Source of the DNA: Bradyrhizobium sp. CSA207
Lineage (GTDB): Bacteria > Pseudomonadota > Alphaproteobacteria > Rhizobiales > Xanthobacteraceae
Length of the DNA stretch: 64,000 nt
NCBI RefSeq assembly: GCF_029051685.1
Contig: NZ_JAACFT010000009.1
Coordinates: forward strand, 1 to 64,000
Direction of reading: 5' to 3'
Within the stretch, counting starts at the first letter, position 1, and each line of letters starts with the position of its first letter. The notes below the pieces were generated by a model. That model saw only the letters and a list, made by a program, of their open reading frames with translations, did not search any database and had not been told where the DNA came from. Positions 1-8,978 of this stretch are shown piece after piece. The position numbers and the translations under genes are program-made.

Positions 1-391
1 GGGTTGGGGTGGGGGCTCTCTCCGCAACGGCAGTGGCGATTGTTTCGAGAACGCCGACGCGATTTGTCATCACATCGTGATTGCCGAAGCGGAGGACATT
101 GAAGCCTCTCGCTTCGAGGAAGGCGGAGCGATGCGCATCCGCGCGCTCACCTTTGTCTGAGAAGTGTTGGCCGCCATCGAGCTCGATGACGAGCTTTGCT
201 GCGTGGCAGATAAAATCGGCGATGTAGTTCTCGATCGGCACCTGGCGGCGAAAAATCAAACCGTTCAACCGGCCGGCGCGCAGCTCCGACCAGAGGATAC
301 GCTCTGCGTCGGTCGAAGTGCGTCTGAGCGAGCGCGCATTGGCTCGGAGCCTGGTCGATACTTTCCAATTCGGATGCTTAGGATCGACCAT
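1..391 (-). CDS. DUF559 (Vsr-like endonuclease fold) protein, 3' end off the window
   Basis: Reading from ATG at 391 towards the left edge gives at least 130 residues with no stop, so the C-terminus is outside the window. The protein has the DUF559 pattern: Glu30, then FRRQ (47-50), Asp59 in IADF and the ELD triad at 70-72 followed by GGQH, and a late LRF motif. This arrangement is the PD-(D/E)XK nuclease core shared with Vsr-type mismatch endonucleases. The last visible residues, ERAPTPT, are encoded by an intergenic repeat, so the reading frame runs into repeat DNA. It lies downstream of pheS on the same strand, where pheT would normally be expected. Family assignment is firm. The real substrate of DUF559 proteins is unknown. 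Confidence 0.8.
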   Translation of the reverse strand, partial: MVDPKHPNWKVSTRLRANARSLRRTSTDAERILWSELRAGRLNGLIFRRQVPIENYIADFICHAAKLVIELDGGQHFSDKGERADAHRSAFLEARGFNVLRFGNHDVMTNRVGVLETIATAVAERAPTPT

Positions 392-407
392 TGGCAACCC
401 CATCGAG

Positions 408-562
408 GAGACACCCTCACCCCAACCCTCCCCCGCAGGCGGGGGAGGGAGTTCGACCCGTCGAGCGGACAGGGAATAAGTATCCATGAGACAGCCGCCG
501 CGCACTCGCTCTATCCATTCCCTCCCCCGCCTGCGGGGGAGGGGCAGGGAGAGGGTTCTCTC
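408..562. repeat. Pair of inverted GC-rich palindromic repeats
   Basis: Copy A (408-450) and copy B (519-562) are near-identical in opposite orientation, each containing a CCCTCCCCCGC/GCGGGGGAGGG palindrome and separated by about 68 bases with no gene. The first 22 bases of the window match the outer part of the same repeat in the same orientation as copy B. The DUF559 gene is therefore bracketed by inverted copies. Confidence 0.8.
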
Positions 563-606
563 CGCGAAGAGATTGTCGCGAGTCTTCACATGCCCAAGCT
601 CAACCA

Positions 607-1689
607 TCACGAGCTCAGCCCTCCTGCCAGCGTCGGCACCTCCAGCGGCTTGAAGCCGTAGTGGGACAGCCAGCGGATGTCGCTGTCGAACAGCTGGCGC
701 AGATCGCTCATGCCGTATTTCAGCATGGCGATGCGGTCGATGCCCATGCCCCAGGCAAAGCCCTGGTATTCATCGGGATCGATGCCGCAGGCGCGCAGCA
801 CGTTCGGGTGCACCATGCCGCAGCCCAAAATCTCGAGCCAGTCCTCGCCCTCGCCGAAGCGGATCTCGCCCTTGTCGCGGCGGCACTGGATGTCGACTTC
901 CATCGACGGCTCGGTGAATGGGAAGAACGACGGCCGGAACCGCATGTTGATGTGGTCGACCTCGAAGAATGCCTTGCAGAACTCGTGCAGGATCCACTTG
1001 AGGTGACCGAGATGCGAGTGCTTATCGACGACGAGGCCTTCGACCTGGTGGAATTGCGGCGTGTGGGTCGCGTCCGAATCGATGCGGTAGGTGCGGCCCG
1101 GGCAGATCACGCGGATCGGCGGCTTCTGGCTCAGCATGGTGCGCACCTGCACCGGCGAGGTGTGGGTCCGCAGCAGCATGCGCGAGCCGTCCTCCTTCGG
1201 ATGGAAGAAGAAGGTGTCGTGCATCTCGCGCGCGGGATGGCCCTCGGGGAAGTTCAGCTTGGTGAAATTGTAGTCGTCGGTCTCGATATCGGGCCCTTCG
1301 GCGACCGAGAATCCCATGTCGGCGAAGATCGTGGTCAGCTCGTCCCAGACCTGGCTCAGCGGATGGATGCGTCCGGCCTCGGCCGGCGCATCGCGCAGCG
1401 GCAGGGTGACGTCGATGGTCTCGGAGGCGAGCCGCGCATCGAGCGCTGCCGACTTCAGCACGTCGCGCCGCGCGGCAAGCGCCAGGGTGACCTTGTCCTT
1501 GGCGAGGTTGATCGCCGCGCCTTGCGTCTTGCGCTCCTCCGGCGACATCTTGCCGAGGGTCGCAAGCAGCGCGGAGATCGAGCCTTTCTTGCCGAGCGAG
1601 GCGACACGCACCGCTTCGAGCGCGGCCTCGTCGCCGGCGGCGGCGATCTGGTCGAGGATGGATGTTTCGAGCGTTGCGAGGTCGGACAC
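607..1689 (-). CDS. pheS: Phenylalanine--tRNA ligase alpha subunit
   Basis: This is the catalytic alpha subunit of the PheS2PheT2 synthetase, which charges tRNA-Phe in the cytoplasm. The N-terminal coiled-coil arm is followed by the class II aminoacyl-tRNA synthetase core. Motif 2 shows as PGRTYRID, and motif 3 as [17 protein letters not shown] close to the end. I start it at GTG 1689, giving 360 residues beginning (M)SDLATLE, with a GGGA Shine-Dalgarno; a longer upstream frame to 1776 would add 29 residues not typical of the family. It follows rpmI-rplT on the same strand. pheT is not directly downstream within the window. Confidence 0.95.
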   Translation of the reverse strand: MSDLATLETSILDQIAAAGDEAALEAVRVASLGKKGSISALLATLGKMSPEERKTQGAAINLAKDKVTLALAARRDVLKSAALDARLASETIDVTLPLRDAPAEAGRIHPLSQVWDELTTIFADMGFSVAEGPDIETDDYNFTKLNFPEGHPAREMHDTFFFHPKEDGSRMLLRTHTSPVQVRTMLSQKPPIRVICPGRTYRIDSDATHTPQFHQVEGLVVDKHSHLGHLKWILHEFCKAFFEVDHINMRFRPSFFPFTEPSMEVDIQCRRDKGEIRFGEGEDWLEILGCGMVHPNVLRACGIDPDEYQGFAWGMGIDRIAMLKYGMSDLRQLFDSDIRWLSHYGFKPLEVPTLAGGLSS

Positions 1690-1838
1690 TGTCAAATCCC
1701 TGCTGCTAAATTCGGCTGGGTTGTCGCCGCCCGAAGGCCGTAACGTCAAGCAAAAAGCCGGTCGTTTCGGGGTCACGATTGGCTGTGTTGAACCCTGCGC
1801 CGCTACACTGCACCAAGAGGATTACGAGGAATGACGCG

Positions 1839-2249
1839 ATGTTCTTGAGAACCTGCCTGGCGGTTCTGGCCGTCGTTGTATCGGTCACCTTCACCCCGGC
1901 GCGCGCGATGGTTTGCATGGAGAAATCCATGACGCTGGACGAGGTCGTCGACACCATCAGTGCCCAGAACGGCTGCGAAAGCGCGATGAAGGTGTTCAGG
2001 GATTGCCAGTTGACCGCGAGCGGCGACGTCCAGCTCGGCGCCGCCGTCGAGAAGAAATGCGAGGCGGATTTCATGCCCGGCCTCAAGGCCACGCAGAAAC
2101 AGGCCTATCGGCGCGAGTTGCGGATCTGCGACGGGAAGTACCGGAATAAGTCCGGCACCATGTACCTGTCTTTCACGGCGTTCTGCCGGGCGGAGGTCGC
2201 CCAGCGTTACTCGCGACGCGCGCTGAAGGCCGGCGGAGCCGGCCGTTAG
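1839..2249 (+). CDS. Small secreted cysteine-rich hypothetical protein
   Basis: A 136-residue product starts MFLRTCLAVLAVVVSV with a clear signal peptide, probably cleaved after ARA at about residue 23. The mature part has six cysteines (in the pairs VC, GC, DC, KC, IC, FC), which would suit three periplasmic disulfides, and a basic C-terminus. ATG 1839 has AGGA eight bases upstream. It is on the opposite strand between rplT and pheS. I do not recognise a named domain, and the function is unknown. Confidence 0.7.
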   Translation: MFLRTCLAVLAVVVSVTFTPARAMVCMEKSMTLDEVVDTISAQNGCESAMKVFRDCQLTASGDVQLGAAVEKKCEADFMPGLKATQKQAYRRELRICDGKYRNKSGTMYLSFTAFCRAEVAQRYSRRALKAGGAGR

Positions 2250-2260
2250 CGCAAGCTTGC

Positions 2261-2620
2261 TCAGGCAGCGAGAGCAGCTTTGGCCTTCTCGGCGATCGCC
2301 TGGAACGAGGCGGGCTCGTTGATCGCGAGATCCGACAGCACCTTGCGGTCCACGCTGATGCCCGACTTGGCCAAGCCGTCGATAAATCGGCTGTAGGTCA
2401 TGCCGAACGGACGGACGGCGGCGTTGAGGCGCTGGATCCAGAGCGCGCGGAAGGTCCGCTTCTTGCGCTTGCGATCGCGGAACGCATATTGCTGCGCCTT
2501 CTCGACCGCCGGCTTGGCGGCGCGGATGGTGTTCTTGCGGCGGCCGCGGAAGCCTTTGGCGGCCTTGTAGACTTTCTTGTGCTTGGCGTGGGCGGTCACA
2601 CCGCGTTTGACGCGAGACAT
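2261..2620 (-). CDS. rplT: 50S ribosomal protein L20
   Basis: The 119-residue basic protein begins [16 protein letters not shown] and contains the L20 signature [10 protein letters not shown] followed by [16 protein letters not shown]. It binds 23S rRNA early in large-subunit assembly. Length is normal for the family. It is the second gene of the rpmI-rplT pair, 80 bases behind rpmI on the minus strand. In many bacteria L20 represses its own operon, but I did not identify a leader structure here. Confidence 0.97.
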   Translation of the reverse strand: MSRVKRGVTAHAKHKKVYKAAKGFRGRRKNTIRAAKPAVEKAQQYAFRDRKRKKRTFRALWIQRLNAAVRPFGMTYSRFIDGLAKSGISVDRKVLSDLAINEPASFQAIAEKAKAALAA

Positions 2621-2700
2621 GACAAAATCCTTCAGAGATGACTTGGTTTTCGGATCGCCGCGTCAAATCGCGGCGCAGGTGGCAGTGATCGAGGACGCGA

Positions 2701-2901
2701 TCAGGCGTTCGGCAAGAAGTACTTCTTGACGTTGTCGCCGTCGGTCTTGAACAGCACGCGGGTGCCGCGGAGCTGACGGATCTGCTTCTTCGTCCGCTTG
2801 ATCATGCCGTGACGCTTGCCGCGCTGGGCGTGCATCACTTTGCCGGTGGCAGTCACCTTGAAGCGCTTTTTAGCGCCCGACTTGGTCTTCAGCTTGGGCA
2901 T
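2701..2901 (-). CDS. rpmI: 50S ribosomal protein L35
   Basis: The 66-residue, strongly basic protein starts [20 protein letters not shown] and ends in the typical [12 protein letters not shown] tail. It is a structural protein of the large ribosomal subunit. It leads rplT. Unlike many bacteria, infC is not immediately upstream: about 400 bases with a repeat and a terminator separate the two, so infC is probably a separate transcript. Confidence 0.97.
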   Translation of the reverse strand: MPKLKTKSGAKKRFKVTATGKVMHAQRGKRHGMIKRTKKQIRQLRGTRVLFKTDGDNVKKYFLPNA

Positions 2902-3163
2902 TTTGCTCTCCTATGGCCACAACAGAATGCCGCCCGTGAAGGCGGCTGGCCGTCTAAAATGCTCGTTAGAGCGTTGATTGTGCTCAGGTTTTTGCGAACT
3001 GGCGCGAAACCCGCACGAAACACCGCCACGGCAGCCCTTAAATCAGCCGGGCGATGAAGGCTGGGCTTATGGCAGAGCGCGAGCCAAATGGCAACGGTGA
3101 ACCGCTCGAACCGGCCCGCCGACTTTTCCGAGATTGCGGGCGAGAAACCCCAAGAGGAGGACG

Positions 3164-3213
3164 CCCTCACCCGGCGCTTCGCGCCGACCTCTCCCGCAAG
3201 CGGGAGAGGTGCA
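3164..3213. repeat. Solo copy of the 50-bp two-hairpin intergenic repeat
   Basis: CCCTCACCCGGCGC, a short GCGC-TTCG-type hairpin, and the CTCTCCCGCAAGCGGGAGAG palindrome form one copy of the same element that brackets the DUF559 gene at 42657-43001. The rest of the 2902-3304 gap contains the infC terminator and no recognisable gene. Confidence 0.75.
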
Positions 3214-3240
3214 CCGAGTCCGCGGCCCGCGTGTCCGACC

Positions 3241-3276
3241 AACAAAACGGCCCGCCGGAGATCCGGACGGGCCGTT
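3241..3276 (-). terminator. Rho-independent terminator of infC
   Basis: AACGGCCCG (3246-3254) pairs perfectly with CGGGCCGTT (3268-3276), with a further CCGG/CCGG step inside. Read on the minus strand the hairpin is followed by a TTTTGTT tract. It lies 29 bases after the infC stop codon. Confidence 0.85.
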
Positions 3277-3304
3277 GAACTGTCAGGGCCTCAAATGGCC
3301 GGCG

Positions 3305-3844
3305 TCAGCGCGGCGCCAGCACCATCACGACCTGGCGGCCTTCGAACCTCGCGTCCTGCTCGACCTTGGCGAGCTCGGCGACGTCCGTCTTGATCTTGTC
3401 CAGAAGCTTGGTGCCGATCTCCTGGTGCGCCATCTCGCGGCCGCGGTAACGCAGTGTGATCTTGACCTTGTCGCCTTCTTCGAAGAACCGGAGCATCGCG
3501 CGCATCTTCACGTCGTAGTCGTGGTCGTCGATCATGGGGCGGAGCTTGATCTCCTTGATCTCGACCGTCTTCTGCCGCTTGCGGGCCTCGGCGGCTTTCT
3601 TCTGGGCGGAATACTTGTACTTCCCGTAGTCCATGATCTTGCAGACGGGAGGGCTGACATTTGGCGAGATCTCGACCAGATCCATGCCGGCCTCCTGGGC
3701 CATGCGGATCGCAAGGACGGTCTCGACCGTACCCTTGTTGTCGCCGGTCTGATCGATCAGCTGGATTTGCGCGTTGCGGATATCATCATTGATGCGCGGC
3801 CCGTCTTTGGCGGCAGGGGCCGGGGCTCTGTTGGGACGGCGAAT
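3305..3844 (-). CDS. infC: Translation initiation factor IF-3 (AUU start)
   Basis: IF-3 binds the 30S subunit and rejects non-canonical start codons. The sequence has the N-terminal domain start [10 protein letters not shown], the linker [18 protein letters not shown] and the C-terminal domain with KIMDYGKYK and EIKLRP. I start it at ATT 3844, which has GGAG at 3853-3856 eight bases upstream and gives 179 residues beginning (M)RRPNRAP. An ATG 66 bases further upstream lacks such spacing and would add non-conserved residues. An AUU start is the known means of IF-3 autoregulation in other bacteria. A strong terminator follows. Confidence 0.93.
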   Translation of the reverse strand: MRRPNRAPAPAAKDGPRINDDIRNAQIQLIDQTGDNKGTVETVLAIRMAQEAGMDLVEISPNVSPPVCKIMDYGKYKYSAQKKAAEARKRQKTVEIKEIKLRPMIDDHDYDVKMRAMLRFFEEGDKVKITLRYRGREMAHQEIGTKLLDKIKTDVAELAKVEQDARFEGRQVVMVLAPR

Positions 3845-4092
3845 GGGTTGTTCTCCAAAGTTGTGAAGGAAGCGGCTATTTTGAAGGAAGATGCGGTTGC
3901 CGGCAAGCAAGTCGCCCGTGCCGCGATCGAAAAACCCTCAAATGCGCGGCATTTTGGTCACGCCCATCGGCACGGTGCTCGACATAGACACCTTGCCCCT
4001 GTTCTGCAAGCGCCCCAAAAGGTCAGCGTTGACACCGTATTACGCCGGCCCAGCCGGGACAGCTCAAACCGCACAGCCAGAGTAAACGTTCC

Positions 4093-4905
4093 ATGACCAA
4101 CGCACTTTCCGATGCCGTGCTCGACTTCATCGAAGTCGGCGAGGGTGCCTCAGTACGCAGAATCGCGGTGCGCAGCCGCGCCGGAGCGGGTCCCGGCCTG
4201 TTCTGGCTCGGCGGCTTCAAGTCGGACATGCAGGGCACCAAGGCCGTGGCGCTGGACAATTGGGCCAGCGAACACGGCCGTGCTTCGGTCCGTTTCGACT
4301 ATTCCGGCCATGGCGAATCCGGCGGCGATTTCGCCGACGGAACCATCGGGCGCTGGCTCGAGGACAGCGTGGCGGTGTTCGAGCGTTTCTGCGACGGCCC
4401 GCAGGTCGTGATCGGCTCCTCCATGGGCGGCTGGATGGCGCTGCTGCTCGCGCGCGAGATCCGGAAGCGGCAAGAGAGCCAGCAAGCCATCAAGGAAACT
4501 ATGCCGTCGCTAGCGGGCCTGGTGCTGATCGCGCCGGCGCCCGACTTCACCGAGGAGCTGATGTGGAAAAAATTTTCGCGCGAGGTGAAGCAGGAGATCG
4601 AGACCAAGGGCATGTGGCTGAGGCCGTCGGAATATGACGACGGCTCGCCCTATCCGATCACGCGCAACCTGATCGAAGAGGGCCGCAATCACCTCGTGCT
4701 CGGCAGCGCCATCGATCTCGGCTGCCCCGTCCGCATCCTGCAAGGCGCCCAGGATCCCGACGTGCCGTGGCAGCACGCATTCGCGCTGACGCATCGCCTG
4801 CCGGCCGACGATGTCGTGCTGACCATGATCCAGGACGGCGATCATCGCCTCTCCCGCCCGCAGGACATCGCGCGCATTGTTGCCGCGGTGGCGGAGATCG
4901 AGTGA
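4093..4905 (+). CDS. Alpha/beta hydrolase
   Basis: This 270-residue protein has the alpha/beta-hydrolase fold without a signal peptide, so it is cytoplasmic. The nucleophile elbow is GSSMG (108-112, Ser110). The acid is probably Asp221 or Asp223 in GAQDPDVPW and the catalytic base His251 in DGDHRLS. It resembles small serine hydrolases of the ABHD10/thioesterase type, but the substrate cannot be read from the sequence. It is a single gene ahead of a repeat and divergent from infC. Confidence 0.85.
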   Translation: MTNALSDAVLDFIEVGEGASVRRIAVRSRAGAGPGLFWLGGFKSDMQGTKAVALDNWASEHGRASVRFDYSGHGESGGDFADGTIGRWLEDSVAVFERFCDGPQVVIGSSMGGWMALLLAREIRKRQESQQAIKETMPSLAGLVLIAPAPDFTEELMWKKFSREVKQEIETKGMWLRPSEYDDGSPYPITRNLIEEGRNHLVLGSAIDLGCPVRILQGAQDPDVPWQHAFALTHRLPADDVVLTMIQDGDHRLSRPQDIARIVAAVAEIE

Positions 4906-4917
4906 AGGTTTTTCTTC

Positions 4918-5118
4918 CTTCTCCCCTTGTGGGAGAAGGTGGCATAGGCGGCCTTCGGCCGCCGTTCTTAAAGCGCCGAAGCGAAGCTTCGGCTATGGCG
5001 CCGGATGAGGGGTTGCCTCCACGCATTCGAATGAGAGTTGGACTCGCAGAGGTAACCCCTCACCCGTCTCAATCGCGCTGCGCGCGATTGATCCACCCTC
5101 TCCCACAAGGGGAGAGGG
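4918..5118. repeat. Pair of inverted palindromic repeats around an empty 40-bp spacer
   Basis: The left arm (4918-5013) runs from CCTTCTCCCCTTGTGGGAGA to GGATGAGGGGT, with an internal CGGCCTTCGGCCG hairpin. The right arm (5053-5118) returns in the opposite orientation from ACCCCTCACCCG to the CTCTCCCACAAGGGGAGAG palindrome. The spacer holds no gene. This is the same design as the DUF559 cassette but without the gene. Confidence 0.75.
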
Positions 5119-5145
5119 GAAGAAAAGAACGCGGGAGAAACGCCG

Positions 5146-5613
5146 ATGACCACCACCGCCATGCTGCGCGCCTTCTGCGACGCGGTCGAGCAGCGCAACG
5201 GCAAAGCCTTTGCGGACCTCTTCACCGAGGACGGGGTCTATCACGACGTGTTCTACGGCGCCTTCGCCGGCCGCACCAAAATCGCAGACATGATCGACGA
5301 CTGGTTCTATCGCACGGCGAGCGATTTCCGCTGGGACATGCACGACCCCGTGTCCGACCGCACCACGCTCTACGCGCGCTACACCTTCAGCTATCGTTCG
5401 ACCTTGCCCGAGGCGAACGGCGCGCGGGCGATGTTCGAGGGCGTGGCGATCATGACGCTCCGCGACGGCAAGATAGCGAGCTACCACGAGGTCGCCAACA
5501 CCGCGCCGGCTTTCGTTGACCTAAACTTTGCGCCTGAACGGATTGCGAAGATCGCCGCCAAGCAAGGCGCGGAGTTGAAGGCGAGGCCAGAGATGCGAAG
5601 ACATTTGGCCTGA
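5146..5613 (+). CDS. NTF2-like / SnoaL-like protein
   Basis: The 155-residue protein has the cone-shaped NTF2-like fold pattern: an N-terminal helix (MLRAFCDAVEQRNGKAFADLF), then TEDGVYHDVFYGAFAGR, and a C-terminal beta sheet with EGVAIMTLRDGKIASYHEV. Such proteins are small-molecule binding or isomerase-like, and family membership does not give a substrate. It lies about 240 bases behind the hydrolase gene in the same direction, with a repeat between them. Confidence 0.8.
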   Translation: MTTTAMLRAFCDAVEQRNGKAFADLFTEDGVYHDVFYGAFAGRTKIADMIDDWFYRTASDFRWDMHDPVSDRTTLYARYTFSYRSTLPEANGARAMFEGVAIMTLRDGKIASYHEVANTAPAFVDLNFAPERIAKIAAKQGAELKARPEMRRHLA

Positions 5614-5780
5614 CTGTCCCCACATCGTCATTCCGGGGCGCGCGTAGCGCGAACTATGATGCGCAATTGCGACGGTGAAGAAAGGCGTGTTGGTCATGAC
5701 GTGCGACCTTGAAGGATCGCGCGGGGAAATCAAGCTGCTCAGCCCTCACAGTGAGGAGCCGTGCGCTCTTTCATCATTCC

Positions 5781-5961
5781 CCGCTGTCATCGCCCGACTT
5801 GATCGGGCGATCCAGTATTCTAGAGACGGCTGTGATTGAATCGCGAGGCCGCGGCGTACTGGATGCCCCGCCCCGCCTGCCGCCTACGCTAAAGCTTCGA
5901 CGCCCCTGGGCCTCAACCCCGGCGAAGCCTTGGCGTAGCCGGGTCGCGGGGCATGACAGTG
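5781..5961. repeat. Intergenic inverted repeat (TGTCATCGCCCGAC...GGGGCATGACA type)
   Basis: CGCCCGACTTGATCGGGCG is a perfect hairpin. CATGACA at the far end mirrors TGTCATC at the near end, and CCAGTA/TACTGG mirror each other inside. It fills most of the 353-base gap 5614-5966 between the NTF2-like gene and queG. I see no gene in that gap. Confidence 0.6.
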
Positions 5962-5966
5962 GAGGG

Positions 5967-7157
5967 TTAGGAAGCCGCTTGCCACTCCTCACGAACGCTC
6001 TCATCGGGCTCGTTCGCGATTGCAGCCGCCTTCGCCACTGCAAACTCTTCTCGCGGCACTAACTGCCCGAGCGCCCACACCGCCGCCCCGCGCACCAGCG
6101 CGCTCTCATCCGCCAGCAATCGCCGCGCCTCCTGCGCTAACGCCACATCACCGGAGTTGCCGATCGCGATCAGCACGTTGCGCAAAAAACGGTCGCGGCC
6201 GATGCGCTTGACCGGGGACTTCGTGAACAGCGCGCGAAAGGCAGCATCGTCGAGACGCGCCAGTTCAACCAGCGTTGGTGCACGCAGCGCGTCGCGTGCG
6301 CTGAGCCTGGCTTCGCGCCCCTGTTGCGCAAACTTGTTCCAGGGGCAGGCCGCGAGGCAGTCGTCGCAGCCATAGATGCGGTTGCCGATGGCTTTGCGAA
6401 ACTCGCGCGGGATCGGCCCCTTGTTTTCGATGGTGAGGTAGGAGATGCAGCGCCGCGCATCGAGCTTGTAGGGCGCGGGGAATGCCGCGGTCGGGCAGAT
6501 GTCGAGACACGCCCGGCAGGAGCCGCAATGATCGATCTCCGCGTCGTCACGCGGCAGCTCGAGCGTGGTGTAGATCGCGCCGAGAAACAGCCATGAACCG
6601 AATCCGCGCGACACCAGATTGGTGTGCTTGCCCTGCCAGCCAACATGCGCAGCCTGTGCCAACGGCTTCTCCATCACCGCCGCGGTGTCGACGAACACCT
6701 TGACCTCGCAAGGCTTCACCTCACACGGCGCAGCCGCGACCAGCCAGCGTGCCAGCGCCTTCAGCCGCTTCTTGATCAGGTCGTGATAGTCGTCGCCCTG
6801 CGCATAAACCGAGATCGCCGCGCGCGTGCGCTGCTCGAGGATCGCGAGCGGATCCTGGTCGGGACCGTAATTGACGCCGAGCATGATCACGCTGCGCACG
6901 TCCCGCCACAGCCCGCGCGGATCGACGCGGCGCTCAGCACTTGCCGCGAGCCAGTCCATGTTGCCGTGGCCGCCGGAGGCGATGAATTCGAGAAAATGCT
7001 TTCCGGCATCTTCGATCGTGCCGGGCTCGGTGATGCCGATGCAGTCGAAGCCGAGCGCCTTGGCTTCGCGCGCAAGCGCCGTCTTCAGTTCAGTCGGATT
7101 GGAGTTCAGAAATCCAGGTCCACATAGGTCCGCGACGCCGGCACGCCGGCCAGCCAT
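5967..7157 (-). CDS. queG: Epoxyqueuosine reductase
   Basis: QueG performs the last step of queuosine synthesis in tRNA, reducing epoxyqueuosine with cobalamin and two 4Fe-4S clusters. The N-terminal DUF1730-type domain is followed by the cluster motifs [12 protein letters not shown] and [11 protein letters not shown] and a HEAT-like C-terminus. The start is uncertain. ATG 7157 lies inside the end of the GST gene, while alignment with other QueG proteins begins near [10 protein letters not shown] at 7109, where a CTG overlaps the GST TGA. The first 16 residues given here may not be made. It is probably translationally coupled to the GST gene. Confidence 0.88.
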   Translation of the reverse strand: MAGRRAGVADLCGPGFLNSNPTELKTALAREAKALGFDCIGITEPGTIEDAGKHFLEFIASGGHGNMDWLAASAERRVDPRGLWRDVRSVIMLGVNYGPDQDPLAILEQRTRAAISVYAQGDDYHDLIKKRLKALARWLVAAAPCEVKPCEVKVFVDTAAVMEKPLAQAAHVGWQGKHTNLVSRGFGSWLFLGAIYTTLELPRDDAEIDHCGSCRACLDICPTAAFPAPYKLDARRCISYLTIENKGPIPREFRKAIGNRIYGCDDCLAACPWNKFAQQGREARLSARDALRAPTLVELARLDDAAFRALFTKSPVKRIGRDRFLRNVLIAIGNSGDVALAQEARRLLADESALVRGAAVWALGQLVPREEFAVAKAAAIANEPDESVREEWQAAS

Positions 7158-7795
7158 TCGCTCAGCAGCGGACGGAACGACGGGCGGGATTTCACCCGCG
7201 CGTACCACGCCTTTGCTGCGTCGTCCTCGCTCCATGGCACGTCGCCCAGATAATCGATCGCCGAAAGGTGCGCCGCGGCGGCGAGATCCGCGTAGGTGAG
7301 CCGGTCGCCGGCGAGGAAGTTACGCGTCTGCGCCAGCCAGCCGATATAGGCCAGATGATAGCGCACATTGGCTTTTGCCGCACGCATCACGTCGGCCGAG
7401 GGTGCGCCGCCGCCGTTCTCCTCGCTCATGAAGCGCTTGTAGATGCGCTCGGTGACGAGAGGATGCGAGACCTCCTCGAAAAATTTTTCGTTGAACCAGG
7501 CCATCAGCCGGCGCACCTCGACGCGCTCGGCGACCGTCTCCGGCATCAGGCGCTTGGGCCCTATCTCGGCGCCATAGGCCTCGTCGATATACTCCGCGAT
7601 GATGGCCGCGCCCGGAATCGGCTGCTCCTCGTCCACCAGGACAGGCGTCGTGCCCGCCGCATTGAGCAGCAGAAATGCCTCGCGCCGTTCCCAGCTGCGC
7701 TCTTCGACCAGCTTCAGGTCGAGCCCGTATTCCCCCGCGATCAGGCGGATGAAACGCGAATGCGGACAGAACGGATGATGGAACAGCGTAAACAT
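7106..7795 (-). CDS. Glutathione S-transferase family protein
   Basis: The 229-residue protein has an N-terminal thioredoxin-like domain beginning [18 protein letters not shown] and a [10 protein letters not shown] segment with the conserved cis-proline (TPVL), followed by an all-helical C-terminal domain with the N-capping-type [13 protein letters not shown]. It should bind glutathione in the cytoplasm; the electrophile substrate is unknown. It is the first gene of a minus-strand pair with queG, and its TGA overlaps the likely queG start region. Confidence 0.88.
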   Translation of the reverse strand: MFTLFHHPFCPHSRFIRLIAGEYGLDLKLVEERSWERREAFLLLNAAGTTPVLVDEEQPIPGAAIIAEYIDEAYGAEIGPKRLMPETVAERVEVRRLMAWFNEKFFEEVSHPLVTERIYKRFMSEENGGGAPSADVMRAAKANVRYHLAYIGWLAQTRNFLAGDRLTYADLAAAAHLSAIDYLGDVPWSEDDAAKAWYARVKSRPSFRPLLSEWLAGVPASRTYVDLDF

Positions 7796-7964
7796 GAAGC
7801 CTTTGGTTATGTGATGGTGCTTAAGAATCCATCAATGTTTGTGCGGCGCCACACTAGTCCCTCAAAACCGCGAAGCAAGGGCGCGATGGCGCATTTTGCG
7901 ATTGCGGCACGGGGGCGAATAGGCGAGAAGAGCCCCGCTTTTCCAGCGGAAATGGACCGTAAAT

Positions 7965-8771
7965 ATGTCAGATGCAATACGGGCAGTGATCCTCGGCATC
8001 ATCGAGGGTGTGACCGAGTTCCTTCCCGTGTCCTCGACCGGCCACCTGCTGGTTGCGGAGCGCTTCTTCGATCTCGGCGAAGGCGCCTTCTGGGATTCGT
8101 TCACGGTCCTGATACAGCTCGGTGCGATCCTTGCGATCGTCGTATTGTACTTCAAGAAATTGTGGGACGTCGCGATTGGCATGTTCACGGGCGACGTCTA
8201 TGCACGCCGCTTCGTGATCGGCGTGCTGGTGGCGTTCCTGCCCGCGGTCGTCGTCGGCCTCGTCGCCGGAAAATACATCAAGATCTTGCTGTTCAATCCG
8301 TGGGTGGTGTGCTTCTCGCTGATCGTCGGCGGCGCCATCCTGTTGTGGGTCGATCGGATCGATCTCAAGCCGCGCGAGCATGACGCCACCCGCTTTCCGC
8401 TGCTGATGTATCTCTATATCGGCATCGCCCAGTGCGTCGCGATGATCCCGGGCGTGTCGCGCTCCGGCGCCAGCATCGTCGCCGCGATGTTCTTGGGGGC
8501 CGACAAGCGCGCCGCGGCGGAGTTTTCGTTCTTCCTCGCCATCCCCACTATGATCGGCGCGTTCGCCTACGACTTCTACAAGAACCGTTCCGAGATGAAC
8601 GTGGACCACATCGGCATCGTCGCGATCGGCTTCGTGGTGTCGTTCATCACCGCGATCATCGTGGTGAAGACGTTCCTGGAATACGTCACCCGCCATGGCT
8701 TTGCGGTGTTCGCCTGGTGGCGCGTCGTCGTCGGCACGCTCGGCCTGATCGCGCTGGCGCTCGGCCGGTAA
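7965..8771 (+). CDS. uppP: Undecaprenyl-diphosphatase (UppP/BacA)
   Basis: This 268-residue polytopic membrane protein dephosphorylates undecaprenyl diphosphate so that the lipid carrier can be reused for peptidoglycan and polysaccharide synthesis. It shows both family signatures: EGVTEFLPVSSTGHL near the N-terminus and PGVSRSGASIVAAMFLG in the middle. Six to eight hydrophobic helices are visible. It transcribes towards a polyprenyl-phosphate pentose epimerase pair, which would draw on the same carrier pool, but I see no proof of a shared operon. Confidence 0.96.
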   Translation: MSDAIRAVILGIIEGVTEFLPVSSTGHLLVAERFFDLGEGAFWDSFTVLIQLGAILAIVVLYFKKLWDVAIGMFTGDVYARRFVIGVLVAFLPAVVVGLVAGKYIKILLFNPWVVCFSLIVGGAILLWVDRIDLKPREHDATRFPLLMYLYIGIAQCVAMIPGVSRSGASIVAAMFLGADKRAAAEFSFFLAIPTMIGAFAYDFYKNRSEMNVDHIGIVAIGFVVSFITAIIVVKTFLEYVTRHGFAVFAWWRVVVGTLGLIALALGR

Positions 8772-8820
8772 CGTGTGACGAATTTCTGATTTAGTCGCTG
8801 CTGGCCGGGGCGTGACACAC

Positions 8821-8839
8821 CTCTCCCCGACGGGGAGAG
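8821..8839. repeat. CTCTCCCC/GGGGAGAG palindrome downstream of uppP
   Basis: This is a perfect 8-bp stem around GAC. It is the core hairpin of the common intergenic repeat, here without a second arm, and may serve as a transcript end for uppP. No T-tract follows. Confidence 0.5.
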
Positions 8840-8978
8840 GAAGGGCGGAGCCTCCGGCTTAGGCTTGTTGCGCCCGCAACTTCCGAAAACTCTAGACGCG
8901 CTTCAACCTAATATAAGCTTTTGATCGATAGGCAGTTTCCAACGCAAGGCGCGGCACGCCCTGCACAGGAGCTGAACC

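Noticed and set aside
661..1743. A 360-residue open frame opposite pheS
   Set aside because: pheS is certain here, and the plus-strand frame is its shadow.
2902..3304. Leader riboswitch or L20 attenuator upstream of rpmI
   Set aside because: The gap contains a common repeat and the infC terminator, and I could not find a conserved leader fold.
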